Below are positions 24,201 through 32,810 of a stretch of 64,000 bases of DNA, piece after piece. The number at the start of each line of letters is the position of its first letter. Position 1 is the first letter of the stretch. A program made the position numbers and the translations under genes. Below the pieces are notes generated by a model. It saw only the letters and a program-made list of their open reading frames with translations, did no database searches and was not told the origin of the DNA. The stretch spans positions 9,754,001 to 9,818,000 of the forward strand of contig NC_085133.1 in NCBI RefSeq assembly GCF_030269925.1, given 5' to 3'. The stretch is from Bombyx mori. Its lineage: Eukaryota > Arthropoda > Insecta > Lepidoptera > Bombycidae.

Positions 24201-25714
24201 AAGAAATTGTTAAAACTACATTAATCAGTCGATAAAGTTAACGAAAACTGTCTTCATATAATTCGGACATTTAGGTACATACAATTACAATATTTTTTAC
24301 AAATGTTGATCGCTATGATATTTTATGCGAAAAATAAATGCTATTCTGTCCGTAGAAAGCCGTTCATTGCTCAGTAACGGAATAAATTTAACTTGATATT
24401 TTTCCTATTTCAGCTGCATTGCCTGGATTCGCTTTGGTGTTGGGAAACCTTGTGGTGCCACCGGTGATGGCTAAATTCGGAAGACGAATAGCCAATATCA
24501 TCAGCATAGTGATCGTCTTAACTGGATGGATATCCATTACGTTATCTACAGGCCTCACGCTGCTCCTCATAGGAAGGTTCCTGCAAGGACTGTCCGTGGG
24601 CATGGGTTCGTGTCTCATTCCGATAATGATAGGCGAATACACAAGCTCAACGAGGAGGGGTCAATTCTCAATGTGCATGTCGGTTATAATGGGCTTAGGT
24701 ACGTTAGCAGTCCACACTGTCGGATCCTATTACTCGTGGAAAATCACGGCCCTCGTGTGTTCAACAATAACGTTCTTCGATTTAATAATCGTCATATTAT
24801 CACCGGAATCGCCGAGCTGGCTCGCGGCACAGGGAAGATACGACGAATGCAGAAGAGTGTTTAGATTACTAAGAACAATCGACGAAGAGGAGGAACTAGA
24901 TAAAATGCTGGCGAAGAGTAAAGAGCTCGAAGATGCGAAGATCATCCGTACCGGTTTCATGGTTAAGGTCAAAGGAGGTTTTAGTTACATAAACAAAACA
25001 ATAACTAGGAAGGAGTTTTACAAGCCAATCTTTATTATGGTTCATTTGTTTGCTATGGGCCAATGGGCTGGGATCAACGTCTTAGCGCCATTCACAGTTA
25101 ACGTTATTGAAATCATCGTCGGTAAGGACGTGAACATTCCGCTAATTACCGTCGCTATCGACATACAAAGAATAATATCGTCTCTATTCGCAGTTTACAT
25201 CATAAAACGTATAAAGAGGAGAACTATGCTGTTTTCCACGTTAGGTTTGAACGCTGCTGTGATCTTCGTTACGGCCGCATACGTCTACTTCAAATCCCGC
25301 GGTCAATTGCCCTTCGACCATCCAATGATCGGGATAACTCTGATACTAATTCACATGCTCTCGGTAGCGACGGGCTCTCTGCCTTTACCCTATACGATAG
25401 CGGGCGAAATCTTCCCTCTGGAATACAGGAGTCTGTCGAGCGGGATAAGCGCTGTATTCTGTTCGATAAACATTTTTGTTTCCATCAAAACCTTACCGTA
25501 TTTATTTAAAACGATTGGAATGCACGGAGCTTATTGCCTGTACGGCGTAATACTGGTCTATTGCTTGACCATAGCCTGGTTCTTCCTGCCAGAGACGAAG
25601 GATAGGACGCTGCAAGACATTGAGAACGAGTTCAGGGGGAAAGTGACGTATCCTGAGGATTTGAAGTCGGCGGAACCGTTGACGGTCTGGAAGAGTAATG
25701 AGGAGAAAGCTTAG
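11176..25714 (+). CDS. MFS sugar transporter, Tret1-like (three exons)
   Basis: Predicted 12-helix facilitative sugar carrier of the plasma membrane; the nearest described insect group is Tret1-type trehalose transporters. Join 11176-11214, 17365-17500, 24414-25714. The phases agree and give 491 residues, normal for the family. Visible signatures are GRR (about 81-83), GRFLQG (112-117), PESPSWL (from 189), GEIFPLEYRS in the second half, and PETKDRTLQDIE (from 451) near the C-terminus. The usual QQ-x-S/T-G in helix 7 reads GQWAGIN, so substrate choice may differ from glucose carriers. Substrate is inferred from family only. The 6.2-kb and 6.9-kb introns hold most of the local repeats. The first exon is inferred from its donor site and phase; exons 2 and 3 are secure. 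Confidence 0.85.
11411..11651 (+). mobile_element. Short non-autonomous Helitron, family B
   Basis: A|TCTACAGTGGTTTTTACGG is the start and GGACGAGTACAG then CTAG|T the end, between A and T in the first transporter intron. A fragment recurs at 64-125. Confidence 0.65.
11741..11833 (+). mobile_element. BMC1-type LINE 3' tail, shortened
   Basis: GGAGGCAGCGGCTTAGCTTG joined to GACGGTAACCACTCACCATC, with loss of the middle block, and a poly-A end. Confidence 0.65.
11834..12514. other. Intron sequence, nothing recognised
   Basis: AT-rich; small open frames on the minus strand have no family features. Confidence 0.4.
12515..12763 (+). mobile_element. Jockey-type LINE 3' tail (family 1) with long poly-A
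   Basis: CAGACACAGCCCACTGAGTT with the 9-bp hairpin, then CCCGTGAGCTCACCTACAAA and a poly-A of roughly 45 bases broken by single G. The long tail suggests a young insertion. Confidence 0.8.
12992..13403 (-). mobile_element. Non-autonomous Helitron, family A
   Basis: CTAG plus hairpin at the left end and TC at 13402-13403 on the minus strand; close relative of 278-716 and 4059-4477. Confidence 0.75.
13732..13909 (+). mobile_element. Bm1 SINE 3' half
   Basis: Starts within the body at TTTCGGTTTGAAGGGCGGGG and ends with a poly-A of about 20. Confidence 0.85.
14191..14369 (+). mobile_element. Bm1 SINE with internal deletion
   Basis: GGTAGGTACCACC is joined directly to TGTAACTATACTGGGACC, so the block with GTGAAGCAGTAATGCG is missing; both ends are otherwise typical. 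Confidence 0.8.
14661..14818 (-). mobile_element. Jockey-type LINE 3' tail (family 1), partial
   Basis: Reverse tail from CCTACCTATGCTGATAGCCT to CTTGCTAGGG, then directly CGTCGCTTGCGACGAAGGG of the ORF C-terminus. The hairpin block between them is deleted. Confidence 0.7.
14901..15071. mobile_element. Foldback MITE (GTGCTTAGTGCGAG family)
   Basis: GTGTGCTTAGTATGAG at the left mirrors the degenerate ATTAATCACAC end at the right, with AGTTAACTCAAATTTGTATG arms and the central GCCGCTAGGGGCGCTG in the orientation opposite to the copy at 9441. Confidence 0.75.
15072..15885. other. Intron sequence, nothing recognised
   Basis: AT-rich with short open frames on both strands that lack family features. 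Confidence 0.4.
15886..15943 (-). mobile_element. BMC1-type LINE tail fragment
   Basis: GGAGACGAGCACACCGCCCA followed by CCTGATGGTGAGTGG; about 58 bp of the reverse tail remain. Confidence 0.55.
16084..16331 (-). mobile_element. Bm1 SINE, 5'-truncated
   Basis: Reverse Bm1 from the T-run at 16084 to GTCCTACCACCAG. Confidence 0.85.
16477..16587 (+). mobile_element. BMC1-type LINE 3' tail
   Basis: GTAGGCAGCGGCTTGGCTCT to TAAGGGCAATAAAAAA; near-identical to the copies at 4510 and 18084. Confidence 0.75.
16760..16884 (-). mobile_element. Bm1 SINE tRNA-like head fragment
   Basis: The minus strand reads CGTGGCCTACAGGTTATGAC and then GGTACTCAAATCCCGCAG, matching the A- and B-box head of full Bm1 copies at 56527 and 62433, diverged by many changes. 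Confidence 0.55.
16932..17180 (-). mobile_element. Bm1 SINE, 5'-truncated
   Basis: Reverse Bm1 from TTTTTATTGCTTAGATGGGA to GAGGTCCTGCCACCAG. Confidence 0.85.
17191..17349. mobile_element. Foldback MITE abutting transporter exon 2
   Basis: GGCTTAGTAAGTC at the left and GACTCGCACTAAGCACAC at the right flank the usual palindromic arms and the centre CAGCGCCTCTAGCGGC. It ends 15 bp before the exon, so the branch-point zone of the intron lies in MITE sequence. Confidence 0.7.
17365..17500 (+). CDS. Transporter exon 2 (helix 1 and first loop)
   Basis: The acceptor CTCGCTTACAG precedes TGT (Cys14); the donor is GTCG|GTGAGTAC. It encodes CFVVAGVSLNMSQLGMVFGY and the helix-1 end, then a loop ending ESWV. 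Phase 0 in, phase 1 out. The foldback MITE at 17191-17349 ends only 15 bp before the exon. Confidence 0.88.
17578..17974 (-). mobile_element. Near full-length Bm1 SINE with tRNA-like head
   Basis: Reverse Bm1 with tail at 17578 and head at about 17915-17974 (minus strand GTCGTGGCCTAATGGATAAG, then GTTCGAATCCCCC). The head keeps recognisable A- and B-box blocks. Confidence 0.85.
18084..18224 (+). mobile_element. BMC1-type LINE 3' tail with long A-rich end
   Basis: GCAGCGGCTTGGCTCTGCCC through GTATGCTCGTCTGCCTACAA to an A-run of about 35 bases. Confidence 0.75.
18908..19158 (+). mobile_element. Non-autonomous Helitron, family C
   Basis: TATATATAAAAATGAATTGC starts it and GAAGTCTGCCGGGTCCG then CTAG|T ends it. 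Related copies: 55510-55778 (minus) and 60904-61192. A broken piece of the same 3' part lies at about 19316-19405. Confidence 0.65.
19643..19884 (-). mobile_element. Bm1 SINE, 5'-truncated
   Basis: Reverse Bm1 from TTTTTATTGCTTAGATGCGT to GAGGTCCTACCACCAG. Confidence 0.85.
19885..20341. other. Unclassified GGGGCCC-containing segment between two Bm1 copies
   Basis: It is bounded by CGGGGCCCGTGTCCAGGG on the left and GTGTGCCCAAGGGCCCCATC on the right, with AT-rich interior. This may be another degenerate transposon but clear terminal repeats are not visible. Confidence 0.3.
20342..20570 (+). mobile_element. Bm1 SINE, 5'-truncated
   Basis: TGTGGTAAGACCTCTTATGA to GCTGTGAGCTCGCCCACGCA; the A-tail is very short because the MITE at 20577 starts there. 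Confidence 0.8.
20577..21209. mobile_element. DNA transposon/MITE with perfect 33-bp terminal inverted repeats
   Basis: Left end GTAGAATTATTTTGTCCGTG (to 20609) is the exact reverse complement of 21177-21209. TA flanks both sides (20575-20576 and 21210-21211), fitting a Tc1/mariner-type TA target. The 633-bp interior holds no transposase frame. An internal TTATCGATAAG-type palindrome lies near 20692-20715. Confidence 0.8.
21210..21733. other. Intron sequence, nothing recognised
   Basis: AT-rich. A 73-codon minus frame (21343-21564) has no family features. Confidence 0.4.
21734..21956 (+). mobile_element. LINE 3' tail, family 2
   Basis: CAGCCCGCTGAGTTTCTCGC with hairpin CCCGCTGAG...CTCAGCGGG, then GGTCTCCTTCGGAGGCGCTC and CTGGAAAGGCCTCCGGGCCA. 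It shares core and order with family 1 but has its own 3' part. It stops without poly-A before the ORF at 21973. Confidence 0.75.
21973..22416 (+). CDS. Isolated 147-codon ORF, possible mobile-element nuclease fragment
   Basis: The frame has no stop for 147 codons and a non-random composition. Key stretches are GILRSDGKRPDGVTLIPWSV, then CLVWDATCVDTVAPCHLDGT, then FLPFAVETMGPWGPEAKKFL, and a last part with AQRVSLAVQRGNVASILGT. RPDG followed by a spacer and WDAT looks like a PD-(D/E)XK-type core, and I recall similar segments next to reverse transcriptases in invertebrate genomes, but this is from memory and unchecked. The ATG may not be the true start: a splice-like TTATTTCAG ends at 21970 and the frame could continue from upstream. 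A short A-run follows the stop. It lies inside the second transporter intron on the same strand. Confidence 0.45.
   Translation: MEPIGILRSDGKRPDGVTLIPWSVGRCLVWDATCVDTVAPCHLDGTSSRPGSAAASAEITKKRKYSGLGSSYSFLPFAVETMGPWGPEAKKFLTEISKRLKEVTHDAKAGWYFAQRVSLAVQRGNVASILGTVPPSSALEDLFYCVG
22417..22555. other. Short spacer with A-run after the nuclease-like ORF
   Basis: An A-run of 11 directly after the stop could be the tail of a retroposed copy. Confidence 0.35.
22556..22612. mobile_element. Half of a foldback MITE
   Basis: GACCAGTGTGCTTATTGCGA, GTTTTTAACGTTCTCGATAG and AAAAGTTAACTCGAATG match the left arm of the family; the right arm is absent. Confidence 0.6.
23064..23310 (-). pseudogene. RTE-type LINE ORF C-terminus
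   Basis: The minus strand encodes RSARLGWYGHMMRRIDNEIF, then GRGRPKKKWMDCAKVHMCKR and a final DRGVWKEKTYCADL. This is a standard C-terminal end of RTE-like endonuclease-reverse transcriptases. Only about 75 codons remain and the upstream part is gone. Confidence 0.7.
23404..23650 (-). pseudogene. Second LINE ORF C-terminal remnant
   Basis: Minus-strand reading gives RPRGRSHMRWSDQIKTTLDS and onward to RSSVLRNMMQDGG. The RG-x-x-x-x-RWSDQIK block is typical of LINE ORF2 C-termini. A stop interrupts it. It is distinct from the remnant at 23064. Confidence 0.55.
23692..23956 (+). mobile_element. Bm1 SINE, 5'-truncated
   Basis: TTATAATTTGCGTAATTACT to CATCTAAACAATAAAAAAA. Confidence 0.85.
24414..25714 (+). 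CDS. Transporter exon 3 (helices 2-12, stop)
   Basis: The acceptor TTTTTCCTATTTCAG is followed by CTGCATTGCCTGGATTC. The phase-1 junction restores ESWV-AALPGFALVLGN, the usual helix-2 entry of sugar transporters. One uninterrupted 1.3-kb exon carries all later signatures and ends in TAG at 25712-25714. Confidence 0.93.
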
Positions 25715-26102
25715 ATCCTACTGTGATGGATACAAATAAAACATAACAATATTTTAAGATGACGTACTTAAATTGTCATTATGAAGAAAACTAGGAACTT
25801 TTCTATGGGAAAGTTGCCGTAAAAGTATTCACAGTGAAAGCCATTGAAATATCCGTGACGTAGCGTGTGAGACACGCGGCGTACTCATATCGAGTTTCAC
25901 GAATATGGTACTATTTATGCATAAACAATGTTTATTATTAATCTATCATAAGTTTACTTAAGTGTGACAGATGTCAAGTTATGTGATAAAATATGTTTAT
26001 GTTAATTATTTAACTGTGTACTTAAAATAATTTAAAGTAATACTAGCACTTACAATTTAAGTAATCACTTAAACAGAGTTAAAACTTAAAAAGAGTTTTT
26101 TG
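25715..26102 (+). other. Transporter 3' UTR and flank
   Basis: AATAAA at 25735-25740 lies only 21 bp after the stop. A more distal signal may be used, but none is clear before the Bm1 at 26103. The stretch is otherwise AT-rich. Confidence 0.45.
25735..25740 (+). terminator. Candidate polyadenylation signal of the transporter
   Basis: Canonical AATAAA directly after the stop codon; its use is inferred, not shown. Confidence 0.4.
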
Positions 26103-26341
26103 ACTGGTGGTAGGACGTCTTCTGAGTCCGCACGGGTAGGTACCACCACCCTGCCTATTGCTGCCGTGAAGCAGTAATGCGTTTCGGTTTGAAGGGTAGG
26201 GCAGCCGTTGAACTATACTGACCTTAGAACTTATCTCAAGGTGGGTGGCGCATTTACGTTGTATATGTCTATGGGCTCCAGTAACCACTTAACCAAGGGG
26301 GCTGTGAGCTCGTCCACCCATCAAAGCAATAAAAAAAAAAA
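26103..26341 (+). mobile_element. Bm1 SINE, 5'-truncated
   Basis: ACTGGTGGTAGGACGTCTTC to CAAAGCAATAAAAAAAAAA. Confidence 0.85.
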
Positions 26342-26467
26342 GGATATTTTGCCGTTTTAATTATTCCAAACAGATAACGAGTATACAGTTTGGTAGGTGT
26401 ATTGCGTATATGGACAAGCTCATGGGTGTTTTGGTGTTCTCCTTGAACCACCAGAATAACAGCCGCA

Positions 26468-26737
26468 TTAGTGAACGTCTGCAATACCAGGGGCAGAGCC
26501 AAGCCGCTGCCTACCGTCAATTACTCGCCACAAGCCTCGTTTGAAGAAGGATATGTCATGGCGCTCGGGAAACACCGTGGAGGGGAGCTCATTCCAAAGC
26601 CGGATGGTACGTGGCAAAAAAGATCTCTGGAAACGCACTGTGGACGAACACAGCGGCTCCAAGTAGTATAGATGAACTCTACTCCGGTGGCGGGCGGTGC
26701 CATGATAAAAACGAGATGATGTGATCATCTCAAACAA
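26468..26737 (-). pseudogene. BMC1-type LINE: ORF C-terminus plus start of 3' tail
   Basis: The minus strand encodes VRFQRSFLPRTIRLWNELPS, then TVFPERHDISFFKRGLWRVI, a common C-terminal end of LINE reverse transcriptases. It runs straight into the GTAGGCAGCGGCTTGGCTCT tail. This links the many isolated BMC1-type tails in the window to a coding LINE. The rest of the tail and the poly-A are missing. Confidence 0.65.
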
Positions 26738-26754
26738 TTCCTCAGAGCATGCAC

Positions 26755-27095
26755 TTTCTTAGCTTTATGAGTAGAAAGGTTATTTTAATAATATCCTGAA
26801 AAGCACCCCACGCTTTTTTACAATAAAAACATTTTTTCTCAAATTATTTTTAATTCAAATTTATAAAAAATTATTTTCTATTTTTTAATTGGATTTTCTA
26901 TAAACGCGTGTTCTGTTAGTTTTTTAAACTATTATTTATTTTTAATTTTTTAGTTGAATTTCAATTTTTTCAATATATTTTTTTCGAGTTAATCCGACCT
27001 TTTGAAGGTGGTCAAAATCATGTTCAAAGATTCCGTTACAAAAATACATACATACGTCTGAAGCTAATAAAAGCTTATTAAAAAGCACACGCCTT
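26755..27095 (+). repeat. Unclassified dispersed repeat (GCACCCCAC family)
   Basis: AAAAGCACCCCACGCTTTTT through GTTAATCCGACCTTTTGAAG to GAAGCTAATAAAAGC. It is shared with PTP introns at about 44690-44970 and 47041-47500. No coding capacity; class not determined. Confidence 0.6.
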
Positions 27096-27664
27096 CGTTT
27101 CAATAGGCTATTGGCTTTTTTAGGGTGTAAGTATCGAGTAAGGTCTACAGACCTAGCTTCTCAGCAGACGGATGCGTAGAATGAGCGAACTGACGAGTAA
27201 CATTATTAACTGAGATCAGAGTCCACGAACCGAGGTTTCCATCGAAACTATACTCCACACATCCAAACGCAAAATTCAAAGGATATAAATAAAACGACAC
27301 AAACAATATTTATAGTTATACATTTTTACATAATTTTTTTTTTTCAAATAATACAGGCGGTTACATAATAAGAAATAAATAGTATAATAAATCATCGGAT
27401 TCATTCGTAGTTTGTGATGTAAAAATTATCACATTACATACGCATATATTACTGTACAGTAGGGTAAAATTAACGAAGCCACGATACAAATGTAGTAAAA
27501 AATGATTTTGGTTTTTTTTTTTTAGAACGCTGTTAAGACATCAGTTTCGGTTAATGCTCGTAGTCAATCGTGAATTAAGAATGGCGTTTGTGACACGTTA
27601 ATGTTTATATTGAATGTCGGTTGGGTCCAGCTTGGTCACTCTTGAAGTCGGTCATCATAATCAA

Positions 27665-27805
27665 CAGCCATGAGCAACTGTCCCACTTTTGGACAGTCCC
27701 ACTGTACAACAGTTCCAATGCTAGGCAGTCCCACTGCTGGACAGTCTCAATGCTGGAAAGTCCCACTGCCGGGTAGCCTCAATGCTGTACAGTCCCACTT
27801 ATGGA
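27665..27805 (+). repeat. Minisatellite of about 18-bp units
   Basis: About eight imperfect units of the type GACAGTCCCACTGCTG. The open frame across it (27670-27900) is a product of the repeat and is not called a gene. Confidence 0.65.
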
Positions 27806-27888
27806 CAATCGTCTTCAAATACTCGTCACTGAGCACGATCACCAGCTCTTCTCGTGCAGTCCTCGCCGCGTCTGTCAACGGTTGGCAG

Positions 27889-28079
27889 TTTTTTTTATGA
27901 TTGAAGGATTACTGGTGGCCCGGAGGCCTTTCCAATTTTACCAGGACAGCTGGGCGAGCAAAGGCGCAGCCAGGAGGGGTGGAATTAGCTGCCCGGGCGC
28001 CTTCAAAGGAGACCTAACAGCTCACGAGCAGCTGTTAGGTGAATGAATCTACTACCGGATCGGAATCGCGACCCGCTGA
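27889..28079 (-). mobile_element. LINE 3' tail, family 2
   Basis: Reverse copy beginning TTTTTTTATGATTGAAGGAT and reaching GACCCGCTGAG, where it is cut in the middle of the hairpin. Confidence 0.75.
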
Positions 28080-30579
28080 GGGTTGGAAGTATCTCACGAG
28101 CGCGAAGAGTCAACTTTTGATGAAGTTATTTTTAAACCCAATAAGTTTAACAGCACGAACTTCTTAAGACTACGGTTATTTGGTTTTCATATAACCAGTC
28201 ATAGAATTAATTTTAACTTTCAATAAGCATGTTGATTGTAATGAAATTCGAATTGATACTCCCAATGTACCTACTTAATCTATTAGTAGATACGCCACGT
28301 CACAGACGCGGAAGGATACCGACACAGAAAACTTAACATGTTCTTCGACCAAAACTAATATCTTAACCGTCATGTCAATTAACATGTTATTGATAATAAA
28401 ATTCACATCTTCTATGACGAAAACGTGTCAATCGTTGTGTAGAAAATGTAGTAAATGTTTTATATATTACTTTTTAGTGTGCGTACAAAAGTTATAACAT
28501 CATTTTGTGCTTTATGTTGTATTGTAATAGTAGATAAATTACAATGGACGACTAAAACCCGTACGTTATATGCTATTTCTAGTAAAAAATTTTTTTTACT
28601 AAAAATACCTTTTATTTTTTGGAATTAATTTATCATTTTACATCCTGTTTAAACTTTAATACATGCAAAGTTCATAATGCGAGATTAACAGAAAGCTTTA
28701 TAATCAAACTTTGTAAATTATCTACGACTTACAAAACGTATGTATAAAAATATGTTGTGAGAAATATTAATTATAAATGATAAAAGTGAGTAATTTGATT
28801 TTCAAAATAACAAAAAAAAAAAGTATCCGTAATATCAGTCTGTTGTGTAAAATTGTAATGCTAATTTAAAAAAAAAACTGGAATGCGAAGAATCATATAA
28901 CGAGGAAGTATTAATATATTGGCACAGTACATTTAAAAGGCGGTAATATTAAAAAACACATTGGCGCGTGCACAGATTGCACACAAATTAATATTTATGG
29001 TATTTTATCCTATTTAACCATAGACTACATAAAGTCTATATTTAGGACCATAGACTATATTTAGGACACGGTAATAAAAAAAACCAGGCCCATCCCTGAT
29101 CACTAAAGCCATACTATTTCGATTGACAGTTTTGCAAATTTTTTTAACTTGAAATTTGCAAAACTATGCACACTTTTGTTTTTACAGTTTAAGATCCACA
29201 GAAATAAATATACACATAATCGAAATTAACATAAATATTATGTATTTAAATCTGGCGTACAACACGGAACATCGAATACAAAATCTATAAGTCGTATTTT
29301 GACTAACATTTGCAATTCATCGTCTAAAATAAAAAATAAAAAAAACTACTCGATAATGAGACAGACATAGATCTACACATAGAGTTACTATTCTAACTGG
29401 AGTGCTTACTTCGTTTGACATAAAAACTAAAAATATACTTTATCTCTATGGCTTAAAGTTTATTTTTAAATAGCAAAAGATGTAAGGAAAAACGGTCTGA
29501 AAAGAGAATGATTATTAAGTGGTGGTGTCCCTCTCGCACATTTTACAAACAAAAAGCAGTGTTGCTAGCTTAGAGGATTTTCCATAAAATCTCGGAATTT
29601 GGACCCCGTCTTCGTTATCAAAAATGGCTTTTAGTGGTTAGTGGATTTTTTAGTAGCTTGGGTGTTGTTGAAAATTATCGAAAAGTTTAAAATCAATCCA
29701 CTTTACAGGATTTTAAACATTTTATGACAATAATATATCTAAATACATATTATTTAAACGAAGTGACTTAAACTTAACTAGAAAATGTTGCGAGAATTTA
29801 GAATTTCCATCAACGTCAAAAATTAAATTGGTTCAAAATAAACGTACAAAGTTATGGTGAAATTAGTTTCTGATGATGACAATTTATTAAAATAAATTAT
29901 ATAAGAAGTATTGATTATATGATATATATTGATTTTTAATAGAACATCATATATTAATAAAGCTTATTAACAAAAAAATTATTGTTCTATGTTAATAAGA
30001 ACTCTGTTTAATGGAAAATTTAATGGTAGGTACGTAGATTTCTGATGGTTTTCATGTTGAATTTGGTGGGAAGCCAGATTAATTGTTGGCATCACCGAAA
30101 AAGAGCTATGAATGGATTAAAAGAAAAATGGCGTCTATTTACGTTTGTAGTGCGAAGTTAAAATGGCACTGATACAGCTTGTGGCTTGTTTTTTTTTCGA
30201 AAATCGTGAAAGTTTCCGTGTAATCATGGTGAACACTTTTAATGTAAGTGGTTTTAAGCGAGAATCGTCTCCAGTTTGTGGAATATCCTTCCATATGTCA
30301 GATTCATTGATAAATTTTTACTAGTGTGAGCATATATTTTTAAAATGTGAGATATTTTTTCTCATTATAATATTTAATACCATTTGTCTTGTAAATTGTA
30401 CTTAATCTATGTCATATACTAAATTTGAAAAAACAATCGTGAAAACTATAATTTTGCAATGTATTTTTCATTTTATAAGAGCCATCACGTGGTATTTTTT
30501 GAACTTTTTTTATTGTATTGAATAGCGTCGCACGGAAGCATGTATATCATTTGCCTGACGTTAAGCGAACGAGTAGGAT
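28080..30579. other. AT-rich intergenic region, no gene recognised
   Basis: A perfect inverted repeat AGTTTTGCAAATTT / AAATTTGCAAAACT lies at about 29130-29166. A short tandem duplication of ACCATAGACTA...TATATTTAGGAC lies at 29018-29065. Nothing else is identified. Confidence 0.4.
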
Positions 30580-30799
30580 CTTCTAGTAAATATGACGTTG
30601 GAATTTCTGGAAAATGTCCTATATAAAGGTCAAACAAGAAGAATCAAGTACTCAAACGCAAGAAATAAAAAATACCCCGAGAAAAGCAAAATTACGACAA
30701 GATGTTAAGGTATTGAAACAAAAACTTAAAAGTCGCGAAATAGTGATTGTAAATATAAAGTCGATTTTAGATTTATTAAAGAAAAATGGCGATTTTTAA
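30580..30799 (+). pseudogene. Possible THAP/P-type transposase scrap (coiled coil)
   Basis: A 61-codon frame contains QTQEIKNTPRKAKLRQDVKV, then KQKLKSREIVIVNIKSILDL and KKNGDF. The PRK-x-KLRQ-x-VK-x-L-x-QKLK pattern resembles the leucine-rich coiled coil after the zinc finger in THAP/P-element-like proteins. No C2CH zinc finger is visible upstream and no catalytic part follows. The assignment is weak. Confidence 0.3.
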
Positions 30800-32040
30800 T
30801 TGAATTGAAATTTAAATTGCGAAATTTTAATGATACTCATGGTCCACTTAGATATTGATTAAAATAAATTATGTATTTCGTTGAAAAAAAAGAATTTACT
30901 TAAAATAGAGGAAATGTTATATTATAAGACTACAGAAAATTAACTGAACTTAATAATAATAATATGTATAACCAATATTTTGTAAATAGAGATCAAGTAC
31001 TATGTGTATCGTGTTATGTGTATTGACTTGTCATTTAAGAGTTATTTAATTGTCTACATATAACAAATAAATGAATTTCAGTTCATTTCATTTTATTACC
31101 CATTGTGTTTTATTTCCTAAAATGTAACTAGTAGACTTAATATACACGTGTCATTAAAATAGCACAGAAGTAAAAATACAAACAATTTTAAATCAATTGA
31201 AGATGTGAATGTAGGAAAAGAGCACCCGATACGCGCAGACCATGTGTGTTGCAGTGTCTCACTCAGTGTGTCAAATATTAATTTGCACGGCCCACTTAGC
31301 CAGTACATTAAAGTAGGAATTGCGTAATTAAGTTCAACATAATATATTATTTAAGTCGCGGTTGAGTATTCGGACGTTAAACACGAGTTTGAGGAAGTTT
31401 AAGTAATAGAACTGAGGTAATGATGTTTGTAATAAAACTCAGTGCTAGATTTTCGACAACGCAGCAATTTCCAAAAAAAACCGTCGAAAAAGTCACCATG
31501 ACGACGAAGCAATGTTTAGAATTGAATTTACATAAATAAAAGGTTGCAAGCACGTGTTTTGTATTTACATAGGGTTACACAGAATTACTTAAGGTAAATT
31601 CAAAACTTATGCATGTGTATAATTTTGTCCTATAATTAAATTATATATGGTCACCACATTAGACAAGGACACCGCGACCAAAAAGTATTCTCTTTCGAGA
31701 CCGATTTCTCGGCATTAGACAGCACTCCAGTTGTAGGTACTTATTAACTCCATGGATCTACATAATACATTTGACAGTTAGTTACGTCAGTTAGTTACGT
31801 CAATGTCAGTCGAAATACGAACTATAAATCCAGCGTATTGAGGATAGAGGTAAGGAGCACCATCTTGTATAGGGGAGAAGTAGAAAAAGTGTTCATTAGT
31901 AGTAACTCACCGACGAAAAACACTAGGGTAGGAAATAGAAATAATATGAACATAGCAGTTTTAACAGAGTGAAGTGTGGTAGTTTAAATCTTTCCACTGG
32001 CTACTGAGGCGCCATCTCAATTGGGTGTCCCTTTTAGCGG
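30800..32040. other. AT-rich intergenic region
   Basis: No gene or repeat family recognised. Confidence 0.4.
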
Positions 32041-32190
32041 ACACTTTTTATTTATTTATTTATTAAGTTGCACCGTGATCATTTATAGAAAACATTGACA
32101 AATTGACAAAAGTTCATGGCAGATGTCACCTCAATTATAGGTGATATCGACAGTGCATTAACAACAAAAATAAAAAAAATTATATAACTA
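32041..32190 (-). repeat. Dispersed repeat with (AAAT)n tail
   Basis: Reverse copy of the segment at 41630-41772: TTTATTTATTTATTTATTAA, then GGCAGATGTCACCTCAATTA and GGTGATATCGACAGTGC. Probably the 3' end of a LINE or SINE of unknown family. Confidence 0.6.
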
Positions 32191-32726
32191 AGATTATATA
32201 ATTTTTTTATACATTGAGATGCTACTTCTTACTTCTACCCTCCATAATCCAGCGCTACATCTAAAATACATATACTTACACATTAATATGGCTGGCTTCA
32301 TTTCGATAACAAAAATATTACTTTCATATTTGATTTAAACACATTTTATCAATTACTACACGATTCCAGAGGTATATCTTTATGTTCAAGTAAGCTCAAT
32401 AATAAAATAATATAAAGTATTTGAGCCGATAAGGTTAAATATCAGTTTGTATATTCATGTTTTCGCACGATTTCGTTCGCGATGGTGTCCCGAAATTTTT
32501 TATTGTAAATACTTTGGTTACGTAAACGATCCAATATAATGGCGTTTTTTTAAGGATTTTATGAAATGTTTATATGTGTGTGAGTTCATGGCCCAACCAA
32601 AGCGTAAAGCGGTTATTGGGGCCGACAAGTATCACATTGCGAATAGCACGGTCCATTTTGAAACGTGAAGTCCAAGTATCAATTTTATAAGTACACCGTA
32701 AAAAAAAACCTTATCTTATGTTGACA

Positions 32727-32810
32727 GTCCGATCACTACACCTCCCCCCGCGCACTCCGCTTACCCTCGTCCGATCACTACACCTCCCCCCGCGCACTCC
32801 GCTTACCCTC
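32727..32810. repeat. Exact 42-bp tandem duplication
   Basis: Two identical units GTCCGATCACTACACCTCCC plus CCCGCGCACTCCGCTTACCCTC run head to tail. A third partial start (GTCCG) follows before AAACCGAGCGCGTTACGATG. Confidence 0.85.

Noticed and set aside
24526..24972. Frames overlapping the transporter exon on both strands
   Set aside because: Shadows of the transporter frame, without transporter or other family motifs.
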